Assembly (NCBI GenBank): GCA_963383645.1
Contig: OY726567.1
Location: forward strand, 71,632,947-71,696,946
DNA: 64,000 nucleotides
Source: Muscardinus avellanarius
Lineage: Eukaryota > Chordata > Mammalia > Rodentia > Gliridae
Direction: 5' to 3'
Below are positions 56,081 to 64,000 of this stretch, in pieces. Positions within the stretch are counted from its first letter, which is position 1, and each line of letters begins with the position of its first letter. A program made the position numbers and the translations under genes. The notes under the pieces are model-generated. The model saw only the letters and a list, made by a program, of their open reading frames with translations, did not search any database and was not told the origin of the DNA.

Positions 56081-56736
56081 CTCCGAGGCCGGGATCGGAG
56101 CCTGCCGAGGGGTTAGGCCAGTGCTGGGGCCAGCGAGGCAGGGATCGGAGCCTGCCGCGAGGCAAGGCCGGTGCTGGGGCCTCAGAGGCCGGGATCGGGG
56201 CCTGCCAAGGGGTTAGGCCAGTGCTGGGGCCAACGGCCAGCATCGGAGCCTTCCGTGAGGCAAGGCCGTTATTGAGGCCTCCAAGGCCAGGATCGGAGCC
56301 TGCCGAGGGGTTAGGCCGGTGCTGGGGCCAGTGAGGCTGGGATCGGAGCCTGCTGTGAGGAAGGCCAATGCTGGGGCCTCCGAGGCCGGGATCAGAGCCT
56401 GCTGAGGGGTTAGGCCGGTGCCGGGGCCACTGGCCGGCATCAGAGCCTTCCGTGCGGCAAGGCCACTACTGAGGCCTCCGAGGCCTGGATCAGAGCCTGC
56501 CGAGGGGTTAGGCCAATGCCAGGGCCATCGGCTAACATCGGAGCCTGCCGTGAGGCAAGGCCAGTGCTGGGGCCTCCGAGGCCGGGATCGGAGCCAGCTG
56601 AGGGGTTAGGCCAGTGTCAGGGCCAGCAAGGCCAGAACCGGGGCCTCCCATGAGGCAAGGCTGCTGCTTGAGCCAGCGAGGTCTGATCAGTCCACCGGGT
56701 AGCCAAGCCACAACTGGGGCCGTCAAGAGTGGGATC
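56081..56736. repeat. GC-rich VNTR: 98-bp dimers of related 49-bp units
   Basis: AGGGGTTAGGCC recurs with GGGG starting at 56109, 56209, 56307, 56406, 56504 and 56602 (spacing 98-100 bp). Between these lie related units with GAGGCAAGGCC in place of GAGGGGTTAGGCC, so A- and B-type half-units alternate. Each half contains GGGATCGGAGCCTGCC-like and GTGCTGGGGCC-like phrases. The last units are more diverged. Confidence 0.92.
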
Positions 56737-57101
56737 GGTATTTGCAACGCGGCATGCACAGAGAAATATCGCAGAAAATTAAACCCAGATGCTTCCCCTA
56801 ATCAGCAATAACTAGAAGGAAACGGGCAACAGGAAGTGGTCAAGCTATAGAAAGGGCCCTATAGTGAAGCAATTAAGGTGACCAATCAGAGGGTATGGAA
56901 TAGGGGAGGATGGAGCCTCTTTAAAAAGCAGGAGGTACATAAACAAATGTATCAAAGTTAATCACCAAACAAGCATGGGATCGAGGGAGGGGGAAGGAAT
57001 GGGATGGGGGCTGGATGAGGGCTAATTGGATGATGTGTGCTTGTATATCCTCAAGTCTTATATTCCAATGTGATGTATGATTACAATGCACCAATAAAAA
57101 T
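56081..57101 (+). mobile_element. Composite, ORF-less retroelement (VNTR + unique segment + A-rich 3' end)
   Basis: Three parts are visible. First, a GC-rich tandem array (56081-56736). Second, a unique segment (56737-56970) with GACCAATCAGAGG and CTTTAAAAAGCAGG. Third, a purine/G-rich run (GAGGGAGGGGGAAGGAATGG) and a tail with ATTACAATGCACCAATAAAA, i.e. a polyadenylation signal at 57093-57098. A 24-bp direct repeat ending GGCAGGCCTG lies at 56057-56080 and 57102-57125, within L1 sequence, the signature of target-primed insertion. No ORF of coding character exists. The G-rich run and tail resemble rodent L1 3' UTRs, so it may be an L1 with promoter monomers joined to its 3' UTR by deletion, or a non-autonomous SVA-like family. 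Boundaries are well supported; family identity is open. Confidence 0.7.
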
Positions 57102-57193
57102 AAATTTTAAAAAAAGGCAGGCCTGATCCACACTAGAGCATGGATGAGCCTAGAAATGTCATGCTGCATCAAAGGCGCCATACCTTGTAAGAC

Positions 57194-57194
<1 letters not shown>

Positions 57195-57240
<46 letters not shown>
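57195..57240. repeat. (CA)n microsatellite
   Basis: About 23 perfect units inside the L1 remnant. Confidence 0.95.
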
Positions 57241-57244
<4 letters not shown>

Positions 57245-57328
57245 CATCTGCAGCAAGCATCCACTGAGATGGAGGCCAGATGAGTGGTTGCCAGGGGCTG
57301 AAGGAAGGGAAGGGGCGTGGGGGGAGTG

Positions 57329-57335
57329 TGCGTGC

Positions 57336-57370
<35 letters not shown>
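57329..57370. repeat. (GT)n microsatellite with GC variants
   Basis: GTGCGTGCGTGC then about 15 GT units at the tail side of an antisense SINE. Confidence 0.95.
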
Positions 57371-57373
<3 letters not shown>

Positions 57374-57562
57374 GTGGACTGATCCCAGGAGTGTTCTACC
57401 TCCATGTTATACCCCAAACCTATTTTATTTGTTAATTCTGAAACAGGGTCTCACTAAGTTGCAGAGGGTCGCACTAAGTTGCTGAGACTGGCCTCCAACC
57501 TGCAATCCTGTCTCGGCCTCCCAAATCCTGGGATTATAAGCATGCACCACTACACCCAATTG
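57371..57562 (-). mobile_element. B1-dID SINE
   Basis: ACTGTGGACTGATCCCAGGA to GCACCACTACACCCAATTGG. Confidence 0.8.
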
Positions 57563-57587
57563 GGAATATCTTCTATATGTATGTGTT

Positions 57588-57939
57588 GTGTCATACTGGG
57601 GATTGAACCCAGGAAGCATTCTACCTCAAAGCTATACCCTCAATTTTTTTTTTAATGTGTCTAGTACTAGAAATTGAACCCAGGGGCATTCTACCTCCAA
57701 GCTTTACCCAAGCCCTATCTTTTTTTTTTTTTTTTTTTTTTGGTGGTACTGGGGGTGGAACCCAGAGGCTTTCTACCTGCAGGATATACTCCCAGTCTTA
57801 TTTTAAATTTTATTTGGAAACAGAGTCTCACTAAGTTGCTGAGAGCCTCACTAAATAGCTGAGGCTGGCTTCGAACCTATGCGATCCTCCTGTCTCAGCC
57901 TCCCAAGCGTGGGGATTAGAAGCTTGCACCACCACGCCT

Positions 57940-57943
<4 letters not shown>
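57588..57943 (-). mobile_element. Two ID halves followed by a full B1-dID SINE
   Basis: ID halves at 57588-57650 and 57654-57720, then poly-T21 and a complete antisense dimer ending CACCACGCCTGGC. Successive insertions have split the outer elements. Confidence 0.8.

Positions 57944-57987
<44 letters not shown>
57944..57987. repeat. (AT)n microsatellite
   Basis: About 22 perfect units at the 5' (B1) end of the preceding SINE, ending in poly-T. Confidence 0.95.
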
Positions 57988-57996
<9 letters not shown>

Positions 57997-58214
57997 TCTT
58001 TTTTTTTTTTAAATAGGGTCTTGCTCAGTTGCTGAGGCTAACCTCGAACCTGCAATCCTTCTGTCTCAGCCTCCCAAATACTGGGAAAACAGATTTTTAT
58101 ATTTGAAACAAAGCTTTATTAAGTTGCTGAGACTGGTCTCAAACCTGTGATCCTCCTGTATCAGCCTCTCAAGTACTGAAATTACAGCAGTGGCATGCCA
58201 CCACATCTGGCTGG
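57988..58214 (-). mobile_element. Two antisense B1 halves
   Basis: 57988-58093 (AATAGGGTCTTGCTCAGTTG to CAAATACTGGGAAAAC) and 58094-58214 (ending GCCACCACATCTGGCTGG). They are plausibly the B1 partners of the two displaced ID halves upstream. Confidence 0.75.
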
Positions 58215-58314
58215 CTGCTTCTTAATGAGTGATCATACACTTACTAAAAAACCCAGCTCAGAAGAAATAAAGACGCAGGTACATAAGAGACTCGATGTGA
58301 ATTTGTTTGTTTGG

Positions 58315-58520
58315 TTTTTTGTGGTACTGGGGATGGAACACAGGGGCAGTCTACCTCCAAGTTACACCCCCTCCCCTATTTTTTATTCTCTGTTTTGAAA
58401 CAGGGTCTCACTAAGTTGCAGAGGGCCTCACTAAGTAGCTGAGGCTGGCTGCGAACCTGCGATTCTCCTGTCTCAGCCTCCCAAATGCTGGGATTACAAG
58501 CGTGCGCCACTCTGCCCACC
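58315..58520 (-). mobile_element. B1-dID SINE
   Basis: GTGGTACTGGGGATGGAACA to GCGTGCGCCACTCTGCCC. GATGTGAAT flanks both sides (58293 and 58523). Confidence 0.85.
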
Positions 58521-58622
58521 TAGATGTGAATCAATAGCAGCAACTTTTGACATTCATAATAGCCAGGAAATGGAAACAATACAGAAGTCCACAAACAAGA
58601 AATGGGTAAACTGACATAAGGA
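58521..58622 (+). mobile_element. Short L1 3' fragment
   Basis: CATTCATAATAGCCAGGAAA and TGGAAACAATACAGAAGTCC match the old L1 ORF2/3' UTR junction area. Confidence 0.65.
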
Positions 58623-58800
58623 TTCCAGGTTCAAGGCCAGCTTCAACAACTCAGCAACTTAGTGAGACCCAGTTTTAAAATAAAATATGGAGGTGAGGGT
58701 AGGTAGCTCAGAGGTAGAATACTCCTGGTTTCAATCCCCAGTACCAAAAATAACAGGGCTTCAGGTGGGTTCAATCTCCAGTACATAAAAAAAAAAAAAA
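58623..58800 (+). mobile_element. B1-dID SINE lacking its B1 head
   Basis: Starts inside B1 (CCAGGTTCAAGGCCAGCTTC). ID followed by a partial second ID (AGGGCTTCAGGTGGGTTCAA). Confidence 0.75.
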
Positions 58801-58805
58801 ACGAA

Positions 58806-58979
58806 AGGCAAGGTTTGGTGGCGCATGCTTGCAATCACAGTACTTGGGAGGCTGAGACAGGAGGATTGCAGGTTCGTGGCCAGCCTCAGAAACTTAGGGT
58901 GACGCTGTTTCAAAATAAAAAATAAAAGGGGCTAGGGGCACAGCTCTGAGGTAGAATGCTCCTGGGTTCCATCCCAGTA
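58806..58979 (+). mobile_element. B1-dID SINE
   Basis: GGCAAGGTTTGGTGGCGCAT to GGGTTCCATCCCAGTACC, then a CA-rich tail. Confidence 0.85.
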
Positions 58980-59012
58980 CCACACACACATACACACACA
59001 CACAAAAAAAAG

Positions 59013-59435
59013 AACCACTGATATGCCCACAAAAGATGGCTGAATCTCAGAAGATGGGGGTAAGAGCAATGCCAGCAGGAAGAGGGGGACACAAGAGAGA
59101 CACCAGGTACAAGCTCTAATAACACCTCCAAGAGCTGGCGCTGGGCTGCGCGGCGCAGACCAGCCCCAGGCGAGAGGCGGTGGCTGTGAAAGGGTGACCG
59201 CAGTGCCATTCTGTTTATTTACAGTTCCAGACTGGAAAAAACTAATCCGTGGTAACAGAAATCAGAACAGCCTCTGTCTCCAGGGGACAGAGCAGCCTGG
59301 AAGGAACAGGAAGGACGCTGAGGTAAGGGAACGTTCTGTGACCTGCCTGAGGAGGCCTTCTCAAGGAGGCAGCACTTGCTGAATCAGAAACTTCCCAGCA
59401 CAGGATTATCATCTCCATTCAAAAATCTAGACAGA
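59013..59435. other. Single-copy intronic sequence
   Basis: GTGACCTGCCTGAGGAGGCC near 59340 faintly resembles an old L2 but is too short to call. Confidence 0.4.
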
Positions 59436-59735
59436 AAGCCAGGCACCGCAGCATGCCTGCACTTGGAGGCTGAGGCAGGAGGGTCGCCTTGGCCCAGGCG
59501 TTCTAGACCACACTGGACAACACAAGACCCTGTTCCAAAAATAAATAAATAACTATGGGCCAGGAGAGGTGGCGCGTGCCTGTAACCCGGGAGGATTGCA
59601 AATTGGAAGCCAGCATATGGTAACATGGCAAGACCCTGTTTCAAAGTAAAAAATATTTTTAAAAAAATAGCTGGGAGTGTCACTTGCAGATAAAATGGCC
59701 CCAGTTCCAACCCCAGCCCCAAAAATCAATAAAAT
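59436..59735 (+). mobile_element. Old B1 half broken by an old B1-dID variant
   Basis: First B1 59436-59552 (GCCAGGCACCGCAGCATGCC). The second copy carries the GCCAGCATATGGTAACATGG variant and a much-changed ID. Confidence 0.75.
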
Positions 59736-59764
59736 ACTTACATGTATATGTGTGTATATACTGT

Positions 59765-59767
<3 letters not shown>

Positions 59768-59808
<41 letters not shown>
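59768..59808. repeat. (CA)n microsatellite
   Basis: About 20 perfect units. Confidence 0.95.
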
Positions 59809-59810
<2 letters not shown>

Positions 59811-60140
59811 CATACATACACAACTCGACAAGAGCCCAAAACCCAACCAAAACTTACACAAGACAAAGGCTGGAAAACCACTTCACAGCAGCACAGCAGA
59901 AGACTGAAAAAGGTCAAATAAGCCCTTGAGGAGGAGTTCGGCAGCACCAGCGGCCATGGCAACCACTGGAGGAGGACCACAGAGCCACGGCCTCGCGGGG
60001 AAGGCTGAGGAAGGAAGGTATGGCCGCCCAGGGTGGGGAGAACCAGATTCACAGGTGCTAGTGGCAGAAGGACAGAGGAGCAGTCACTCCGGAAAAAGGT
60101 TCAGCGACTTTTTACAAAGTTAAAATGGTTTATATTTTAA
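59809..60140. other. Single-copy intronic sequence
   Basis: Nothing recognised. Confidence 0.4.
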
Positions 60141-60433
60141 CTTTGAGTACTTGAGAGGCTGAGACAGAAGGATCACAGGTTTGAAGCCAGCCTCAGAAAC
60201 CTAATGAGACTCTACCTCAAAATAAAAAGTAAAATCAAGCCAAGCATGGTGGCACACGCTTGGAATCCCAGCACTTGGGAGGCTGAGGCAGGAGGATCAT
60301 AGGTTTGAGGCTAGCCTTGGAAACTTGGTGAGACCCTGACTCAAAATAAAAAATAAATCCAGGCTGGAGGTACAACTCAGGGGTAGAATGCCCTTTGGTC
60401 AACCCCTAGAATGACCAAAAAAAAAAAAAAAGC
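60141..60433 (+). mobile_element. B1 fragment plus B1-dID SINE
   Basis: Headless B1 at 60141-60235 and a dimer at 60238-60433 (AAGCATGGTGGCACACGCTT) with an eroded ID end. Confidence 0.8.
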
Positions 60434-60770
60434 AAACAAAAATAGTTAAAATGCATTTACCACATAGTCCACAAATCCTGCTTCTATGTGTTTTTTTTTT
60501 TTCCAAGAGAAAGGAAGACAGAAAGGCATGAACACAAATGTTCATAGAAGCTTCAGCTGTAAAAGTGAAAAAAATGGATTTAAAAGTTATGGTATATCCA
60601 TTCACCATAAAAAAGAGAAACCATGGGAACAGGCAGCAACATGGCCGACAGTTGCTGAGAAAACACCACATAGGTGATAAAAATAGCCCAACCTGGGTGA
60701 CAACATGCTGTGTGGTCCCATTTCCGTGTCATCTAGACAGAACTACAACGAGGGACTGGCTGGGCAAAGG
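60434..60770 (+). mobile_element. Old L1 3' region fragment
   Basis: ACACAAATGTTCATAGAAGC, GTTATGGTATATCCATTCAC and ATGCTGTGTGGTCCCATTTC fall in sense L1 3' UTR order. Confidence 0.7.
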
Positions 60771-60867
60771 AGAACGGGGCCATCGGCTCCTCACGGCGCT
60801 ATGAAACCAAGGCAGGCAGTATACAGCCAGCGCCACCCTCTGACACCTGTGCTCGAGCTGGGCGTGG

Positions 60868-61232
60868 GGACGGGCACAGGCCTGCCAGCCCAGTACTTAG
60901 GACAGAGGACTGCAGGTTCCAGGCCAGCTTTAGTAACTTAGCAAGAGCCTCAGCAACTTAATAAGACCTTTTTTCAAAATAAAAATAAAACAGGGCCGGG
61001 CGTGGTGGCGCACACTCGGTAATCCCCGCGCTTGGGAGGCGGAGACAGGAGGATCGCGCAGGTTCGAAGCCAGCCGCGCGCGCTGGCTTAGGAGACCCTG
61101 TTTCCAAATAAAAATGTAAAAATAGGTCTGGGAGCGTAGCCCGGAGGTAGAAGGGCTTCCAGGAACCCCAGAACCACCAAAATAAAAATAAAAAATAAAA
61201 AAATAAAATAAAACAGGACGAAGGTATAGCTC
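60868..61232 (+). mobile_element. Older B1-dID SINE split by the young insertion
   Basis: The B1 half runs to TCAAAATAAAAATAAAACAGG (60974-60994, linker). A short ID stretch (ACGAAGGTATAGCTCAC) resumes after 61217. Confidence 0.8.
60995..61204 (+). mobile_element. B1-dID SINE, young subfamily, 13-bp target-site duplication
   Basis: AAAATAAAACAGG lies at 60982-60994 and 61205-61217. CpG-rich head GCCGGGCGTGGTGGCGCACA, CGCGCGCTGGCTTAGGAGAC, and end GAAGGGCTTCCAGGAACCCC. Confidence 0.93.
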
Positions 61233-61399
61233 ACTGTACACAACAGCATAGAGTGGTCTTATTTTTATTTAATAACACGAATGTTACCCACAAGCAGGTT
61301 GGAGGCAGCCTGTTCACTACAAGTCTATATTTGGGCCCAAAGAGACACAGCAGAGAGACAATCAGACATCTCCTTCCCCTCCTTAAAGACCAAAGCTCT

Positions 61400-61601
61400 G
61401 GCCAAGCATGGTGGCACACACACCTGCAATCCCAAGATTTGGGAGGCTGAAACAGGAGGATTGCAGGTTAGAGGCGAGCCTCAGCAAGATAGCAAGACCC
61501 TGTTTCAAAAAATAAAATAAAAAGGAATGGGGATGTAGCTTGGAGGTAGAATACCCTGGATTCAATCCCCAGTACAATTTAAAAAAAAAAAAAAAAAAAA
61601 A
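61400..61601 (+). mobile_element. B1-dID SINE
   Basis: GGCCAAGCATGGTGGCACAC to TTCAATCCCCAGTAC and A20 tail. Confidence 0.85.
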
Positions 61602-63034
61602 GCGCCACTCTGAATACAGAAACAGGAGGCAGGGACCGTGCGCTGCCTAAGCAGGCAGAGACGCAAAGAGAAAACAAGAAAAGCTGAGCCTCCTCAGGCT
61701 CTGAGTTGTCAGGAATCAAGTTTGAAAACAATGATTTTCAAGGAAGGGTGGGGAGAAGGGCGGCCTTCCTCCCAACCTCCCTCTTGCTCCCCAACTAACG
61801 TCATGCCCCAAGGAAGAGAGAGAAAAGGATGTCATTAATAAATTTATTTCAACTCTCTTTTCAATGGTGCTGAAAAGTATATGCAAATCCATCCGTAATT
61901 AGGTTTAAAAATTCCATTTCATGGGATAATCAGACTTCAAAAAACTCAATTTTAGTTTTAATCAGATTTTAACAAGGATATTAAGTCCATTTCGTTCAGA
62001 AGAGGGAAAAACTGTGAATTTAACACAAGATGTATTCGAGCTTAGCCCTGGGAGATAATTAAATAAAATTAATTTGGCAAGGGTTGTCAGTAAATGGAAA
62101 CGCTGCAAACAGTAGTTCGTGTTTTTGAAGGAAACAAAAGCGACTCTTACTGTACAAATAGACGTGACACTCGCCATTCTCCGAGGGCGATGTGCAACCT
62201 GTTCCCGGGGCAGGAGGACTGGGAAGGCTCCCCCGACCCTCGGCTGCAGAGCCCTGGGTGGCCTGGGGAAGAGACGTGGGAATTGGGGCTGCTCGCGCCC
62301 TCTGGGAGAGCCCAGGTGCACCACCCAGGCCTGAGCAGGCCTGCAGAGAGAAGGCCCACCCATAGGTGCAGGGATGCCCCTGCAGCTGGATGTGCACCCC
62401 AGGCACCCACCGCCCAACCCAGAGGGGTGGGACAGGAGCTCTGCAGCAGCTCCAAGAGCCCACCAGCTACTAGGAGAAATGATTCCCTCCCATAGGGCTT
62501 TCCTGGGCCTCGAGCCTGCAGGGTCCTCCCGCTCTCAGCACCCAGGGCCTGGCCCCACACCACAGTGCGATGCCAGCTGTTGGTACACAAACCACATATT
62601 CCTATTCTCTACTACAGCTCAAGCTGCACAGCTGCCATGTCACATTGTACGCTCTTAATAAACACTCATGGAACAGAACAGATATGGTTACCATACCTGT
62701 TCCTGGGAACTCAGCTACCAGACAGGAGACGAGACAGAAACGAGTGGTCCTCAAACCTGGAGCCAACTGCCAAGAACTTCAGCTCTCCGTGGCAGGGGGA
62801 CATCCTTCACATGACTCCAGGCCCCTGCGTGAGACCTCACTGGCCGCGCAAGACCAGTCAGAGCAGGTGCCAGGGCGCCAAGCCCACCACTGGGCCCACT
62901 GCCAGTGTCGCGATCAGCCAAGGACACCCTGCCAGCAGATTCTCCCGAGCCAAGAGAGGGAAAAAAGGAATCAGGATCCTGGGTATCAGGATCAGAACTC
63001 TGCAAGGGAAACAAAAGCTACCCAGAAAGAGGAG
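61602..63034. other. Single-copy intron; candidate conserved element at 61820-62180
   Basis: After 62.2 kb it becomes GC-rich with chance frames of up to 185 codons on both strands. No exon seen. Confidence 0.4.
61820..62180. other. Candidate conserved non-coding element (homeobox/POU-type sites)
   Basis: About 360 bp, AT-rich, repeat-free. Holds the octamer ATGCAAAT (61881-61888), CCGTAATTAGG, GATAATTAAATAAAATTAA, GGGATAATCAG and TTTTAATCAG. Sharp return to GC-rich DNA on the right. Confidence 0.3.
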
Positions 63035-63172
63035 AGGCTTGGGAGGCTGAGAGAGAAGGATCGTAGGTTTGAAGCCAGCCTCGGCAACCTATTGAGACCC
63101 TGTTTCCAAATAAAAAAAATAAAATAGAGCTGAGGAGTAGTCTACAGGTAGACACCCCTGGGACCCATCCTC

Positions 63173-63178
<6 letters not shown>
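63035..63178 (+). mobile_element. B1-dID SINE lacking its B1 head
   Basis: Starts at GCTTGGGAGGCTGAGAGAGA; the ID half ends CCCATCCTCAGTAACAC. Confidence 0.8.

Positions 63179-63222
<44 letters not shown>
63176..63222. repeat. (CA)n microsatellite at a SINE tail
   Basis: About 23 perfect units. Confidence 0.95.
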
Positions 63223-63226
<4 letters not shown>

Positions 63227-64000
63227 GGGGCAAGGACTGGTGGCCCTGTTCTGCATCACAGGGCTGAGTAACTGACAGAAAATGTATAATCCATACAGCC
63301 TTGAAATTTTACTACCTGGTCCTTAACAGAAAAAAAGAAATAGCCAGCCTCCATCTAAACCCATCCCATCCCATCACAGGTGGCCACTCTTTGGTCACAA
63401 AAATGCGAAAAGAAAATCGAGCCTACGAAACAGATGAAATAAGAAAGAGAATCAAGGCAATTTGCGGAAAACTCAGTAGCGACCCCTACTGGGATGTTTG
63501 TGACACTGCGGCTAAGCGGCAGTAAACAATAAAAAATGCACCAGCAACAGTAAGAAATGCCAGGAACAGCTATCAGTGTCTCTCTTCTCAACTCTAATTT
63601 CCTCATAAGTCGATAAAATAGAAGCTTTGATTCAAAGGAAACTACTCTAAAACCAACAAGCTACAACTTGTCTATTCTAAAAGATGGTAGATACCTGCAT
63701 TTTGTAATTGCAATCCCAATAAAAGGCAAAATACTCCCGAGACCCAAGTGCAATAAACTCTAGCAATACAGAAAAAGTAAAAACCAGAAAGGGCAAATGG
63801 GAATACAGAGAACTGCGTGTCTAAATGTCTTCCACACAGACTCATAAACAATTCCCATCAGTTCAGAGGCAGACAAACGGCGGTGCGCTGAAAAATTAAC
63901 TGAGGTGGAAGCCTGCCCCCCACCCCCCGCTGTGGGAGGGCTGTTTGGTTCCACGGAACTGAAGAGGAGTTTGCACGCAATAAAAAATTAATTGCTAATC
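63223..64000. other. Single-copy intronic sequence
   Basis: Moderately AT-rich. TACTACCTGGTCCTTAACAG near 63310 vaguely recalls an old DNA-transposon remnant but is too short to assign. No exon. Confidence 0.4.

Larger units (their letters stand above)
55237..57300 (+). mobile_element. Old L1 3' region carrying several later insertions
   Basis: Sense L1 pieces: 55237-55476 (GAACATGGACAAACTGGAAC, TGTTGCAGCCACTGTGGGAA, CCCAGCAATTTTACTCCTAG), 55681-55826 (AGCAGCATTGGCCATAATAG, AGGATGAGTATCCCTCAGCC), 56037-56080 and 57102-57300 (GAGCATGGATGAGCCTAGAA, GTGGTTGCCAGGGGCTGAAG). Interrupted by a plus SINE, a minus SINE, the composite element and a CA tract. The pieces join in L1 order when insertions are removed. 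Confidence 0.85.
32287..64000 (-). other. MAD1L1: Partial MAD1L1 intron upstream of the exon
   Basis: From the acceptor to the right edge no match to the preceding Mad1 segment (around the Leu-Gln-Ser-Trp-Glu-Arg motif of human Mad1) was seen, so this intron is at least 31.7 kb. It is richer in SINE and LINE insertions than the downstream intron, especially from 45 to 61 kb. Confidence 0.75.

Noticed and set aside
56081..56736. Regularly spaced repeats suggesting a CRISPR array
   Set aside because: Units are contiguous and degenerate with no unique spacers, in a clearly mammalian intron.
62565..63127. Overlapping 161- and 185-codon plus frames
   Set aside because: Two frames overlap and one runs into a B1 SINE; no homologue recognised.

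Overview
The window is mammalian genomic DNA from a rodent outside the mouse/rat group. The evidence is a dense set of dimeric SINEs, each with a 7SL-derived B1 left half and a tRNA-Ala-like ID right half (the B1-dID architecture known from Sciuridae, Gliridae, Aplodontidae and the beaver/kangaroo-rat side of the rodent tree). The species cannot be fixed from the sequence alone.

The one protein-coding feature I can support is a single 87-bp exon on the minus strand (32200-32286). Its conceptual product matches residues of about 329-358 of MAD1L1, the spindle-checkpoint coiled-coil protein Mad1. It has a good acceptor, branch point and donor. No other MAD1L1 exon was seen, so the window appears to be two partial giant introns around one exon, which fits the very large intron sizes known for this gene. 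The open reading frames elsewhere are chance frames in GC-rich intron or frames through repeats.

Layout: 1-14 kb is mostly GC-rich single-copy intron with scattered SINEs. 14.3-16.3 kb holds an old minus-strand L1 split by SINEs. 16.3-32 kb is mixed single-copy sequence with SINE clusters (21-22.3 kb and 28-29.5 kb), a 75-bp minisatellite (23.5-24 kb), MIR and L2 remnants and a possible cassette/poison exon (25074-25157). 32.2 kb carries the MAD1L1 exon, with an old LTR fragment just downstream of its donor. 33-46 kb alternates single-copy blocks and SINEs. 46-61 kb is AT-richer, repeat-dense and strongly nested. 61.6-64 kb is mostly single copy again and includes an AT-rich stretch that looks like a constrained non-coding element.

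The most unusual item is at 56081-57101. It is an ORF-less element with a GC-rich array of about 49-bp units arranged as alternating 98-bp dimers, then a unique segment, a purine/G-rich tract and an AATAAA-containing A-rich 3' end. It is flanked by a 24-bp direct repeat inside an old L1. Its build resembles the primate SVA/LAVA composites or an L1 deletion derivative (promoter monomers plus 3' UTR). A second theme is a young SINE subfamily with its own diagnostic sequence, which repeatedly inserts into the A-rich linker of older dimers to make sandwich structures.
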